Shown in pieces: positions 41,778-50,341 of a stretch of DNA of 64,000 nt (position 1 is its first letter; each line of letters starts with the position of its first letter). The notes beneath the pieces are model-generated. The model saw only the letters and a list, made by a program, of their open reading frames with translations. It made no database searches and was not told the DNA's origin. The position numbers and the translations under genes were made by a program. The stretch comes from Saprospiraceae bacterium (GTDB lineage Bacteria > Bacteroidota > Bacteroidia > Chitinophagales > Saprospiraceae): positions 62,001 through 126,000 of the forward strand of contig JAGFJA010000007.1 of the NCBI GenBank assembly GCA_024103005.1. The letters are read 5' to 3'.

Positions 41778-43070
41778 ATGAAAAAACACGTCTTTGTTTT
41801 TAAATTTGGCGGTGCGTCCATAAAGGATGCTGAGGGCGTACGCAATGTTGCAGCTATCCTTGAAAAGTATCGGGGAAAGCAAGTCATCATCGTAATATCC
41901 GCTTCAGGGAAGACAACTAATCACCTGGAAGAAGTGATGTATGCACACTTTAACAGGACAGGCCAGGTTAATGAAAAACTTGACGTTATAAAAAATCACC
42001 ATCGCCGTTTGATGGACGGTCTTTTTGATCCTGGAGATCCTATCTATGAAGAAGTGGAAGCTCTCTATCGGGAGAAAGACTGGATTTTTGAGCCACCTGC
42101 ATCGGATGATTATGACATGATTTATGATCAGTTGGTTAGTCTTGGTGAGTTGCTCTCAACCCATATTGTAGCGGCCTTCCTCAACCGGTGCGGGTTGGAC
42201 ACTTTGTGGGTAGATGCAAGGTCTGTTATCCGCACGGATGCTACATATCGGGAATCGCAGATTGACTGGGAGACAACTCAAAATCAGGTGAATTCTTTGA
42301 TAAAACCTGTAGTGGAGGAAGGTAGGTTTGTCCTTGTTCAGGGATTCATTGGCAGTACGGCCGAAGGACTTACAACCACCCTTGGCAGGGAAGGTTCAGA
42401 TTTTACGGCTGCTATCCTGTCTTATTGTATGGATGCCGAAAAAATGGTAATCTGGAAAGATGTAGAAGGTGTGCTCACCGGCGACCCAAGGCTTTTTAAA
42501 AATGTTACCAAACTTCCGTGGTTATCATATAAGGAAGCCATCGAAATGACCTATTATGGGGCATCCGTCATCCATCCCAAGACGATAAAGCCTCTTCAGA
42601 ACAAAAATATTCCGCTGTACGTGCAGTCCTTTATTCATCCTGAAACAGAAGGAACCTATATAGGCCCTGACGTAGAAGAGCATTACCCGCCTATCGTTAT
42701 ACTTGATAAAAATCAAACCCTGCTCCACATAGCAACACGGGACTTTTCCTTTGTTGTCGAACATCACATGGCAAGACTTTTTAAAGTTTTTGCTGACCTA
42801 AGAATCTTTATCAATATGATGCGGAATACAGCTATTTCGTTTACGGTATGTGTTCCGAATATCCCGGACCGTATCCAGAAGCTGAAAGAAATTTTAGAGG
42901 ATGAATATACCGTGACGACCGAAGACGATCTGGAATTGCTGACTATACGCCACTATGAAGAGAACGTACTGAAGAGTATGACGAGGGGTAAAATTGTATT
43001 AATGGAAGAAAGATTGAGAAATACTGTGCAATTAGTAATAAAAGATATACCTTTAATCGAAAGAATTTAA
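41778..43070 (+). CDS. Aspartate kinase (monofunctional)
   Basis: A 430-residue aspartokinase, first step of the aspartate family (lysine, diaminopimelate, threonine, methionine). The amino acid kinase domain covers about residues 1-285, with KFGGASIKDAEGV, TTTLGREGSDFTAAILS and WKDVEGVLTGDPR. The C-terminal part (about 310-430) is a regulatory region with an ACT-like pattern. There is no homoserine dehydrogenase fusion. Its stop is 2 bp before tRNA-Ala, so the two are probably on one transcript. Confidence 0.92.
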   Translation: MKKHVFVFKFGGASIKDAEGVRNVAAILEKYRGKQVIIVISASGKTTNHLEEVMYAHFNRTGQVNEKLDVIKNHHRRLMDGLFDPGDPIYEEVEALYREKDWIFEPPASDDYDMIYDQLVSLGELLSTHIVAAFLNRCGLDTLWVDARSVIRTDATYRESQIDWETTQNQVNSLIKPVVEEGRFVLVQGFIGSTAEGLTTTLGREGSDFTAAILSYCMDAEKMVIWKDVEGVLTGDPRLFKNVTKLPWLSYKEAIEMTYYGASVIHPKTIKPLQNKNIPLYVQSFIHPETEGTYIGPDVEEHYPPIVILDKNQTLLHIATRDFSFVVEHHMARLFKVFADLRIFINMMRNTAISFTVCVPNIPDRIQKLKEILEDEYTVTTEDDLELLTIRHYEENVLKSMTRGKIVLMEERLRNTVQLVIKDIPLIERI

Positions 43071-43072
43071 AC

Positions 43073-43146
<74 letters not shown>

Positions 43147-43152
43147 CATCAT

Positions 43153-43184
43153 AAAGTCCGGCCTTTGAGTCGGACTTTTTTTAT
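43153..43184 (+). terminator. Intrinsic terminator behind tRNA-Ala
   Basis: AAAGTCCG (43153-43160) pairs with CGGACTTT (43171-43178), followed by a run of T. Confidence 0.85.
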
Positions 43185-43234
43185 AGATAGATAACACTTA
43201 TTGATTTGACCTGAATATAGAATATTTTTATTTG

Positions 43235-43906
43235 TCATTCCCTGTTGATTATTACATTATCTAACCGAGCGTAACCGGATAAAGCATTTTCTGCCAATAA
43301 CTGACTGACGGCTACCACAGCGACTTCCAGTCTGTCATGAAATAATATTATTGAGTCTCCGGCCCAATATTTTTTCACTTTTTTCAATATTTTTGACGGG
43401 TTATTTGTCATCGTGTCGAAGGTGCGTATATTCCAGGCCATAGACTTTAATCCGCTTTTTTGGATGGCTTTAGCTATTGAAGGATTGGTAATCCCGAAAG
43501 GTGGTCGGAAGTATTTGATTTTCTGACCTGAAATATTCTCCAGGATTCTGGTCGTTGCACTTATTTCAGCAAAATATTTTTCGGGTCCGTAGAAGGTGGA
43601 CGATAAGGAATGGCTGTAAGTGTGATTGCCCAGAAGGTGCCCTGAATGTGCTATCCGGCGAATTAATTCAGGATACTGTTCTGCATTTTTCCCGATGCAG
43701 AAAAAAACGGCTTTGAGCTGATATTTGTCCAATAAATCAAGGATTTGTGGCGTATGCGCCGGATGTGGCCCATCATCAAATGTCAGGATACCGCCATCAA
43801 AAGGACTTTTAGTTATTGATTTAATGAATATCCCGCTCCGGATACTTATTACTGCGAAGGCTAAAAAACCGGTTACTATTAGGATGATAGCTATTGCCAT
43901 ACTCAT
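43235..43906 (-). CDS. Polysaccharide deacetylase (NodB-type), membrane-anchored
   Basis: A 223-residue protein with an N-terminal membrane helix (about residues 3-22) and a NodB homology domain. It shows the TFDDGPHPAHT metal and catalytic motif, the metal-binding HTYSH and the RPPFG motif. These enzymes remove N- or O-acetyl groups from cell-surface glycans. It starts 2 bp after the stop of the ketosynthase-like gene and is the last gene of the cluster. Its role with a lipid-chain pathway is open; it might act on a glycan or on an acetylated intermediate. Confidence 0.88.
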   Translation of the reverse strand: MSMAIAIILIVTGFLAFAVISIRSGIFIKSITKSPFDGGILTFDDGPHPAHTPQILDLLDKYQLKAVFFCIGKNAEQYPELIRRIAHSGHLLGNHTYSHSLSSTFYGPEKYFAEISATTRILENISGQKIKYFRPPFGITNPSIAKAIQKSGLKSMAWNIRTFDTMTNNPSKILKKVKKYWAGDSIILFHDRLEVAVVAVSQLLAENALSGYARLDNVIINRE

Positions 43907-43908
43907 GT

Positions 43909-44793
43909 TCAGACCTTTTTGATGGTTATGACGGAAGCCTGGTAACGGTCACCGGAGAGGCATAAGATCAGAGGTCTTCGACCAAATTTTTGGGCAAGAT
44001 ATTCAGTCATGTGACATCCTGCCTCAAGTCCGAAGGCATCGTCAATCATGCTCCATGCCAGTGTGAGGATATTGTGATGATTTGCTGCGGGTTTAAGTCT
44101 GAATGTCGGATGAGTGTTGATTATATGGGCTTCTTCATTTAGGTCTTTAAGATAATCATCTATATGTTCTGTTGAAATCACCTTATAATCGATGACCTCA
44201 ATCGAGGTCGGGCAGATAGAAGAAGATAAGGTAAAAGAAACGGAACCTTCACCCTGCAATTTGACTGGAATTTCCAGATTAATATGGTTGATTATTTCGT
44301 TGACGATGTCCGGCATTTCATCTGCAGTTGTCAGCAGAAAGGATGTGCCATTACCTCTTTCAAGCTGTAAAATGCTGTCTTCAAATGCATCGAAGAATGA
44401 AAAGTTCCTGTTGCTCCATGTGATGTTGTATCCATGGTTTTTTAGCAAAATGCCGAGCGTGCCTGCGAGTGTATTATGTGTCGATTGGATGAATGGAGTA
44501 GGAGTGAGGAGCTGTTCATTTCTTTCGATCATATTTTTGAGGAAAGAATAAGTATCAGAAGTACATCCGAGTGCCGTCCCGCAAATTATTCCGTCGATTG
44601 TTCCGGAGTTATTTTCTAGAACAGACATCGATGTGTACAGTCCCATTTTGAGAATCTTACTCATTCTCCTCATGGTTCGGGGATCCAATATGGTTTCGTA
44701 TTCAGGTTCGGTGATGCCCGGATTTTCGATTATTTTACCCTCTTGAAAAGTAAACCGGCTGATGCTCTTATAGTGATTGATAAATGTTTTCAT
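43909..44793 (-). CDS. Ketosynthase-fold protein without active cysteine (chain-length-factor-like)
   Basis: A 294-residue protein with the N-terminal half of a ketoacyl-synthase fold (PF13723-like). IDGIICGTALGCTSDTYSFL and TPFIQSTHNTLAGTLGILL fit the KS pattern, but the place of the nucleophile elbow reads ITWSNRNFSFFDAF, with no Cys, and neither catalytic His is seen. It starts 3 bp after the active ketosynthase stop. In aryl-polyene and type II polyketide systems such partners help set chain length. That is the likeliest role here; it is inferred from context. Confidence 0.75.
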   Translation of the reverse strand: MKTFINHYKSISRFTFQEGKIIENPGITEPEYETILDPRTMRRMSKILKMGLYTSMSVLENNSGTIDGIICGTALGCTSDTYSFLKNMIERNEQLLTPTPFIQSTHNTLAGTLGILLKNHGYNITWSNRNFSFFDAFEDSILQLERGNGTSFLLTTADEMPDIVNEIINHINLEIPVKLQGEGSVSFTLSSSICPTSIEVIDYKVISTEHIDDYLKDLNEEAHIINTHPTFRLKPAANHHNILTLAWSMIDDAFGLEAGCHMTEYLAQKFGRRPLILCLSGDRYQASVITIKKV

Positions 44794-44796
44794 GGA

Positions 44797-45984
44797 TTAT
44801 TTTTTGCTGAAAATAAGGGAAGAGCAATTACCTCCAAAGCCGAAAGAATTGGACAGAACATGATGCACCTCATGTTGACGTGTGCTGCTAAAGGTGGAAA
44901 ATAACAGCCCTTCAATCGGGTTTTTAAATCTCAGGGTTGGATAGATCTCATTGTTTTGAATAGCCAGAATGGAGAATACCGCTTCTACCGAACCGGAAGC
45001 TGCCAACGTATGTCCGGTAAACGACTTGGTGGAGGCAATGGGAGGTACGGTGTCAAATATCGATTGTACAGCGAGTCCTTCGGATTTGTCGTTATTGAGG
45101 GTCCCGGTGCCGTGGGCATTGATGTACGAAATTTCATCCGGGCTCAATGCTGCTGACTCTAAGGCTTTTTTCATGGCAAGTTGAGCTCCGATGCCGTCGT
45201 CACTGCTGGCAGTTTGATGGTGGGAGTCATTGGCATTCCCAAAGCCGCTCACATAGGCCAGGATTTCAGCTCCTCGTTCAAGGGCATTGGATTCGGATTC
45301 CAATACCAGGAAGGCAGCTCCTTCGCCGAGGTTTAGCCCGCGCCTATTCTGATCCATGGGGCTACAAAGCTGTTTGTCAAGAATCATCAGTGAGTTAAAG
45401 CCATTGAGGGTAAATCTACAAAGTGCATCTCCCCCTCCGGCTATTGCATACCTGCATTTTCCATGGATGATATCGAGTGCTGACCTTCCGATGCTGTTGG
45501 CTGAAGACGAGCAAGCCGTAGAAATGGCATATCGCCGGCCTTTTAAACTGAAATGATTAGCCAAAATGGCAGTTCCTGCTCCGCAATCGTGATAAATAAA
45601 TCCGTCATAATCCGGTTCCTGTGATTTTAAATGCTGAGCTATCAGATCTTCTGAAAGGCTGATTCCCCCTACTGTAGTGGCATAGTAAAGGTCGGTATTT
45701 TTTATTTCCGGTTTAGACTGTTCAAGTGCTTCTTTGATGGCAATAGCACTGAGTAAAATGGTCCTTGGAATATTGCCGGAGGTCAAGCCTGACAACGATT
45801 GTAGCCGGTGATTCGTCAATTTGATTTCGCCGGCTGGCAGGATGCCGCTTTGTTGGGTCGGCAATACAGAAATGTCGCTTATTCCATGCCGGTTGTGGAT
45901 GAGTGCATCGCGGTTGGCTTCGACTCCGTTGCCGAGGGCTGAGATAATTCCCATTCCGGTTGCTACCACGCGTTGCCGGATCAT
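44797..45984 (-). CDS. Beta-ketoacyl-ACP synthase, FabF type (active)
   Basis: A 395-residue condensing enzyme with the full Cys-His-His triad: STACSSSANSIG, NAHGTGTLNND and KSFTGHTLAASG. It joins an ACP-bound extender to a growing acyl chain with loss of CO2. The start at 45984 overlaps the ACP stop by four bases (ATGA). An in-frame start at 46005 would lie inside the ACP gene. It is more like the KS of aryl-polyene clusters than housekeeping FabF, going by the neighbours; this is inference. Confidence 0.92.
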   Translation of the reverse strand: MIRQRVVATGMGIISALGNGVEANRDALIHNRHGISDISVLPTQQSGILPAGEIKLTNHRLQSLSGLTSGNIPRTILLSAIAIKEALEQSKPEIKNTDLYYATTVGGISLSEDLIAQHLKSQEPDYDGFIYHDCGAGTAILANHFSLKGRRYAISTACSSSANSIGRSALDIIHGKCRYAIAGGGDALCRFTLNGFNSLMILDKQLCSPMDQNRRGLNLGEGAAFLVLESESNALERGAEILAYVSGFGNANDSHHQTASSDDGIGAQLAMKKALESAALSPDEISYINAHGTGTLNNDKSEGLAVQSIFDTVPPIASTKSFTGHTLAASGSVEAVFSILAIQNNEIYPTLRFKNPIEGLLFSTFSSTRQHEVHHVLSNSFGFGGNCSSLIFSKK

Positions 45985-46235
45985 AAACGATGGCTTTGTA
46001 TGCATTCGGCGATGGTTCGGACAGATGTAAAGACCTGTCGTGCTTCTTCCTGATTTGTAAATTTAATGCCATAGTCATTTTCCATCATGACTATAATTTC
46101 CAGTGCATCGATAGAATCCAATCCCAGTCCTGTTCCAAACAACATCTCGTTTTCGTCGATATCTTCCGGCTTCAAGTGTTTGAGATTGAGTTGAGTAATG
46201 AGTTTTTCCTTTATCTCCGGGATTAAATCCTCCAT
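45981..46235 (-). CDS. Acyl carrier protein of the KS cluster
   Basis: An 84-residue acidic carrier protein with phosphopantetheine site Ser41 in GLGLDSIDALE. It carries the growing chain between the neighbouring enzymes. The ATG at 46235 (MEDLIPEIKEKL) is chosen because a TTG-initiated extension to 46259 would overlap the -7 box at 46257-46264. Its stop overlaps the KS start. It is the only carrier protein in the window. Confidence 0.92.
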   Translation of the reverse strand: MEDLIPEIKEKLITQLNLKHLKPEDIDENEMLFGTGLGLDSIDALEIIVMMENDYGIKFTNQEEARQVFTSVRTIAECIQSHRL

Positions 46236-46256
46236 TATCTGTAAACTTGTTTTGTG

Positions 46257-46264
46257 CAAATTTA
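46257..46264 (-). promoter_or_regulatory. Probable -7 box (TAAATTTG) upstream of the ACP gene
   Basis: The reverse strand reads TAAATTTG, a perfect TAnnTTTG match, 22 nt before the ATG at 46235. It would be an internal promoter of the KS cluster and decides the ACP start. Confidence 0.5.
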
Positions 46265-46321
46265 GTGCTTATTCACTAAATCGCCAGAATTTCAGAATTA
46301 TTTATTGATGGACGTCTTAAT

Positions 46322-46897
46322 TCAATCATTTACCTGCTTCTCATCCTTGAGCGGCGATTGATTTGTGGTTACTTCCATCAATTTCATTCGGGCAAATATC
46401 TTTTTTCTGCTCAAGTCGGTTTCTACCCATCCGGTTACTACATAATCAAACACTTGCGAAATCCGGGCATTGTGCAAAACATAATCCATTTCTTCCTCAT
46501 TCTGAGCTGCAAAAAATGCGTTATATCCCGTCCAACCGTGGCGGATAGCGAGTTCCCCGTTAAGAATATTTGGCAGGGTATATACGAAGACCGATGGGCT
46601 TGGTAATTGATCTTCATGTAAATATTTATGATGAAAGTGATCTGAAGCCAGGGATGCATACTTGTTAAAAAATATGGTTGCAATTTTATCCGGAGCCGGC
46701 TGTACATCACGCTTCCAGTCGTTAGGAATCAATTTTTCACAGGTGAGGAAACCGAGTTTACACAGGAGATTCATTTTGTAGAATTTGGGATATTGAATAT
46801 TCATGGATGAATATAAGTCATTCAATTGAACTTCCAATTCAGGTACATCGCCTGAAAGATTGATTTCTGCTGTATTTATTGTTTTGAATCCGAACAT
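46322..46897 (-). CDS. Short ketosynthase-like protein without active residues
   Basis: A 191-residue protein. The pattern SPSVFVYTLPNILNGELAIR then HGWTGYNAFFAAQNEEEMD resembles the KS-fold stretch of the chain-length-factor-like protein at 43909-44793, but the nucleophile Cys and catalytic His are not present. Short proteins of this type occur in flexirubin and aryl-polyene loci, often annotated as 3-oxoacyl-ACP synthase; the role is unknown. Its ATG overlaps the stop of the upstream KS by one base (TAATG). It is probably a partner rather than an enzyme. Confidence 0.65.
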   Translation of the reverse strand: MFGFKTINTAEINLSGDVPELEVQLNDLYSSMNIQYPKFYKMNLLCKLGFLTCEKLIPNDWKRDVQPAPDKIATIFFNKYASLASDHFHHKYLHEDQLPSPSVFVYTLPNILNGELAIRHGWTGYNAFFAAQNEEEMDYVLHNARISQVFDYVVTGWVETDLSRKKIFARMKLMEVTTNQSPLKDEKQVND

Positions 46898-48027
46898 TAC
46901 ATATTTGATTTTTGGAACAGTAAGACACAGTTGCTGCCTCCGAAACCGGAAACACTTTTAAGCAGTGTGTTGACCTGTGTATAAACCGTGCCTGTTAAAA
47001 TGTTAATTGGTTGGGAAGTGCCCGGATTGCTGCATCCGACCGTGGCGGGGATGGTATTGTTTGACATCGAACAAAGGCTGATGATACTTTCCAGAATGCC
47101 CGCAGCACCCAGAGTATGACCATATATGCCTTTTATTCCAAAACAAGGTATGGTATCAAGACCCGATCTGTTTATTGCAATTGATTCCATGTCATCATTA
47201 TAGATTGTAGCAGTCCCATGCAGGGAGATAGCATCTACTTTTTCGGTCATTCCTTCCAGCGTCATGGAAATCGCCTTAAATAAACCCTCTCCGGTACGTG
47301 AAGGTCCGCTGATGTGGTTGGCATCGTTGGAAACAAATCCATTAAGAAATTGAATAGGTTGAAGTTGATTAAAAGGGAGGTCTTTTTTGCTTAATACCAG
47401 CGCTGCTGCAGCCTCGCCCAGCGATATTCCGTCTCTGTCACGGTCAAAGGGGCGGGCCGGCAATGCACTCAATGCTTTCAGACAGTTAAATCCGGTCAGG
47501 GTGAACTTAGTCATAATATCTACCCCGCATACAATCACATGCTCAATGTTCTCTCTTTGCAGGAGAGCAGCACCGTACTGAATAGCCTGACTTCCGGAAA
47601 TGCAGGCATTGCTCAGTACAATGGCGGGCATCGCCTGTTTGAAGAATGCGTTTATCTGTGCAGAAAGATGGGAAAAAAAGGAGAGGGCATTTTGGTTGGG
47701 ATTATTGGCAGGTGAATACAAATCAATGTCGCCCTTGGTTGTCGCCAGCACAATGGCAGTACAGTTCCAGTCAATTTTCAGCCCCTTTGTGGCAACATTT
47801 ATTGCTTCTATGCATAAAAGCGCGCATTTGGTGTAGTGATGACCATATTTTTCCCGTAATTCATTCCATTGGAAGTCATTCAGGCAGGAGATATAGGTAA
47901 GGATATCCCGGTCGATTTTGTGCTGTACCAGGCAGGTCTTTCGGTTGACGACATTATCCCAATGTACATCTATATCCGTACCCAGGGAATTGACGATAGA
48001 GCCGCTGATACAAAACACTTTAGACAT
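46897..48027 (-). CDS. Second beta-ketoacyl synthase of the cluster (active triad)
   Basis: A 376-residue ketosynthase, more diverged than its neighbour but with all key residues: Cys in SNACISGSQAIQYG, His in SLHGTATIYNDD and His in KGIYGHTLGAAG. The N-terminal half is irregular (KVFCISGSIVNSLGTDIDV). Two active condensing enzymes in one operon with different partners suggest separate initiation and elongation steps, as in aryl-polyene and resorcinol pathways. It is followed with a one-base overlap by the short KS-like gene. Confidence 0.88.
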   Translation of the reverse strand: MSKVFCISGSIVNSLGTDIDVHWDNVVNRKTCLVQHKIDRDILTYISCLNDFQWNELREKYGHHYTKCALLCIEAINVATKGLKIDWNCTAIVLATTKGDIDLYSPANNPNQNALSFFSHLSAQINAFFKQAMPAIVLSNACISGSQAIQYGAALLQRENIEHVIVCGVDIMTKFTLTGFNCLKALSALPARPFDRDRDGISLGEAAAALVLSKKDLPFNQLQPIQFLNGFVSNDANHISGPSRTGEGLFKAISMTLEGMTEKVDAISLHGTATIYNDDMESIAINRSGLDTIPCFGIKGIYGHTLGAAGILESIISLCSMSNNTIPATVGCSNPGTSQPINILTGTVYTQVNTLLKSVSGFGGSNCVLLFQKSNM

Positions 48028-48040
48028 GCTATAAAGATAG

Positions 48041-48475
48041 TTAAATTAAGCCAACACGACGCTTCCAGTCAATGAAAAATGGCGGATAGGTCAGTTGGAG
48101 CTCACCTTTTAAATTAATGAATACCTGTACGGTTTCTGCGGTGGCGCATAGTTGGTTATCAGCTGTATTGAAGATTTCGTATTTAAAAATAATTTTAGCA
48201 GCATGGGTGTCGATATACGTGCAAACTATATTGGCCTGATCGCCGTATTTCAATGATTTGCGGTATTTTATATTGAAGTCCACCACGGGAACCTGAAACC
48301 CATGTGCGGCGATGGTCAGATAGTCAATTTGATGAGTCAGACCAAATTGTTCTCGGCTTTCTTCTAGATATTGAACATAATGGCCATGCCAGACAATGCC
48401 CATTGAATCTACTTCACTGAAGCGAACAGATATTTTGTGTTCACTTTTTAGACTTTTTCCTGATAATCCGGACAT
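48041..48475 (-). CDS. Acyl-CoA/ACP thioesterase, 4HBT (hotdog) type
   Basis: A 144-residue hotdog-fold protein with the 4-hydroxybenzoyl-CoA thioesterase pattern SEVDSMGIVWHGHYVQYLEE (catalytic Asp near residue 22). It is similar in size to YbgC/ApeK-like enzymes, which release acyl chains from CoA or ACP. It starts 46 bp before the DH gene's stop, with a -7 box in the gap, and runs toward the second ketosynthase. In this cluster it probably releases or edits acyl intermediates. Confidence 0.85.
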   Translation of the reverse strand: MSGLSGKSLKSEHKISVRFSEVDSMGIVWHGHYVQYLEESREQFGLTHQIDYLTIAAHGFQVPVVDFNIKYRKSLKYGDQANIVCTYIDTHAAKIIFKYEIFNTADNQLCATAETVQVFINLKGELQLTYPPFFIDWKRRVGLI

Positions 48476-48492
48476 TTTAAAAATTTAGGTCG

Positions 48493-48500
48493 CAAATTTA
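48493..48500 (-). promoter_or_regulatory. Probable -7 box (TAAATTTG) upstream of the thioesterase gene
   Basis: The reverse strand reads TAAATTTG, a perfect TAnnTTTG match, about 18 nt before the ATG at 48475, with a predicted leader of about 12 nt. It is the same octamer as in front of the ACP gene. Confidence 0.5.
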
Positions 48501-48521
48501 TAGAAAAAATCATTTGATAGG

Positions 48522-48941
48522 TCAGAACTCATCCTGCAGGACAATTTTCATGGTGGAGGTGGCGAGAAGTTGATCTCCTGCAAAAGAATTGCATTCAACA
48601 ACTATGAAATTCATAATGGACGCTGTCTGTCTGATACGCGTATGAATAGTCATGCCAATAGAAGGAAGCCGATGTATCTCCGACTTATCTATGGTGCCTA
48701 TAAATCCCGTCTTAGGTCGTTGTCCGTCAGTCATGGCCTCATACCCGGACCTAAGTGCTGCTGTCTGCGCCATGTGCTCCAACATCCCGTAAGATGAAAG
48801 ATGTCCTTCTTCAATCAGAATGTGGTCAGCCGGTATGGTAAAGGTTGATTGTGTTTCATCATTTCCGTGGGAAAGGATACCATCTACCAGAACAAAGGGT
48901 TCTCTTTGCGGAATGAGATGCTCAACGAGAATTTCCAACAT
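48522..48941 (-). CDS. FabZ/ApeP-type hotdog dehydratase
   Basis: A 139-residue hotdog-fold protein. The N-terminal LIPQREPFVLVDGIL is the FabZ/ApeI-like opening; the active-site helix reads GMLEHMAQTAALRSGYEA with Glu, and a His in EEGHLSS stands where FabA/FabZ have the catalytic His. It would dehydrate 3-hydroxyacyl-ACP to the enoyl form, which without a following enoyl reductase gives polyenes. It is the first enzyme gene of the cluster, 33 bp after the ATP-grasp-like gene. Confidence 0.82.
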   Translation of the reverse strand: MLEILVEHLIPQREPFVLVDGILSHGNDETQSTFTIPADHILIEEGHLSSYGMLEHMAQTAALRSGYEAMTDGQRPKTGFIGTIDKSEIHRLPSIGMTIHTRIRQTASIMNFIVVECNSFAGDQLLATSTMKIVLQDEF

Positions 48942-48974
48942 AGAAAGTGAATTTAAATCGGATTAAATGAAGTG

Positions 48975-50177
48975 TCAGTCATTGAACAGGCCAATACTTG
49001 CCCCTATCCAGTCCTTGTCCTTATTGTATTTTACCCCAATCATTTCACCCTTACTCATCCTGATCAGGTTATTGATTAGTTGTGGCCTTGGTGCACCCTG
49101 TTCCCAGGTATGCATCATCCTGATTTCAAATTTGACAGGTTCGTCAGGCTTGATTGTTTCGATCGCGGGATGGTATTGTACTTTTTCCTGAAGTATCCAG
49201 TTTTCAGGATCTTTTACCTGATCGATATCTTCCCGGCAAACGTTAAATTTAACGCCTTCGCCACTGAATGAAAAGAGTGGCTTGAGTACGTAGTTTTCAA
49301 GATCATCCGGAATCTTGTCGATGGTATTCAGAAATCGCGTCTGAGGAATATATGGATTGTGGTGTATAAAGGGCATGGTAAATTTACTGATTTTGAAAAA
49401 CCAGTTTGGATGCCCAATCCATTCCACATCTACCTCGTCATCAAATTTAAATTCGGTTACCAGATCTTTTCTTTTCTCAAGTTCATCAAAAATGACGCGA
49501 TTGTATATTTTTTCGATGTCTATTTTCTTACCATCACGGATGTAATACAGATGACGACCGTCTTTTTTAAGATCGCATAAGTCAAGTACGGTAATACCGA
49601 GCATTTTATGGCATCCGTAAAAGTCTATGGCAGTATTTTGTTTATCCGGTTCTATTTCAAGGAGGACGACATTTTCAGGCTTGCTATCACCGACGATAAT
49701 CTTTTTCAGATGTTCCTGATAAGTTTCTCTATTCAGGCCATTAAAATAAGGAGCAAGATCGCCGGGCAGATTATATGCTTCTATAAAACTCCGGTACAGC
49801 AGGTCCTGAAAACAATACAACGAAGGAAAGCCTTGCATTTCAATGAGTTTGGGCATGATGTCTCCGTTTTTATCGATGGTAATGCCGAAATCAAATTGGA
49901 TAAAGGTCGTGTTTTTATTTTCATTGGGCACTTCAAAGCCGATTTTTGACAAGGCTTTGGCACTATGCTCCCTGAAGTCATCCGTCAGAAGATAGGAAGT
50001 AAGTGTATTACATGCATCAATCAGTTGTGTTCTGAGTTCCTTAGGCAGAAATACGGGAGTTTCTGAAATCCTAAAGGTGGATTTTTTCCCAAATCCGGTA
50101 TTTACTTTTTCAAGCAGTTGCTGATATTTTTCAGGTGTAAAGTTGCGGTTAAATTCTTGTCTGTATTTTTTATCCAT
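48975..50177 (-). CDS. ATP-grasp-like protein of unknown function
   Basis: A 400-residue cytoplasmic protein. NTTFIQFDFGITIDKNG and MPKLIEMQGFPSLY resemble the acidic, metal-binding part of circularly permuted ATP-grasp proteins such as glutathionylspermidine-synthase-like enzymes. NYVLKPLFSFSGEGVKFN has the nucleotide-binding Lys and glycine loop, WILQEKVQ is a hinge-like segment, and EIRMMHTW and NLIRMSKGEMIGVK follow. ATP-grasp enzymes make amide or similar bonds with ATP. The product is not known; the place before the KS cluster suggests, but does not show, a common pathway. Confidence 0.65.
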   Translation of the reverse strand: MDKKYRQEFNRNFTPEKYQQLLEKVNTGFGKKSTFRISETPVFLPKELRTQLIDACNTLTSYLLTDDFREHSAKALSKIGFEVPNENKNTTFIQFDFGITIDKNGDIMPKLIEMQGFPSLYCFQDLLYRSFIEAYNLPGDLAPYFNGLNRETYQEHLKKIIVGDSKPENVVLLEIEPDKQNTAIDFYGCHKMLGITVLDLCDLKKDGRHLYYIRDGKKIDIEKIYNRVIFDELEKRKDLVTEFKFDDEVDVEWIGHPNWFFKISKFTMPFIHHNPYIPQTRFLNTIDKIPDDLENYVLKPLFSFSGEGVKFNVCREDIDQVKDPENWILQEKVQYHPAIETIKPDEPVKFEIRMMHTWEQGAPRPQLINNLIRMSKGEMIGVKYNKDKDWIGASIGLFND

Positions 50178-50341
50178 GATAAAATCAAATTATAAAGGTG
50201 AATATAGTTAAATAATTTAATTTCCGGGTTTGGGCGAGGTTGATTTTTCATGGAGTTTGGAAGAAGGGGAAATGAATTTTTGTTAAGTTTAATAAGCCGG
50301 TGATTGAATTATACAAGGACAGGATATAAAATGAAATGAAT

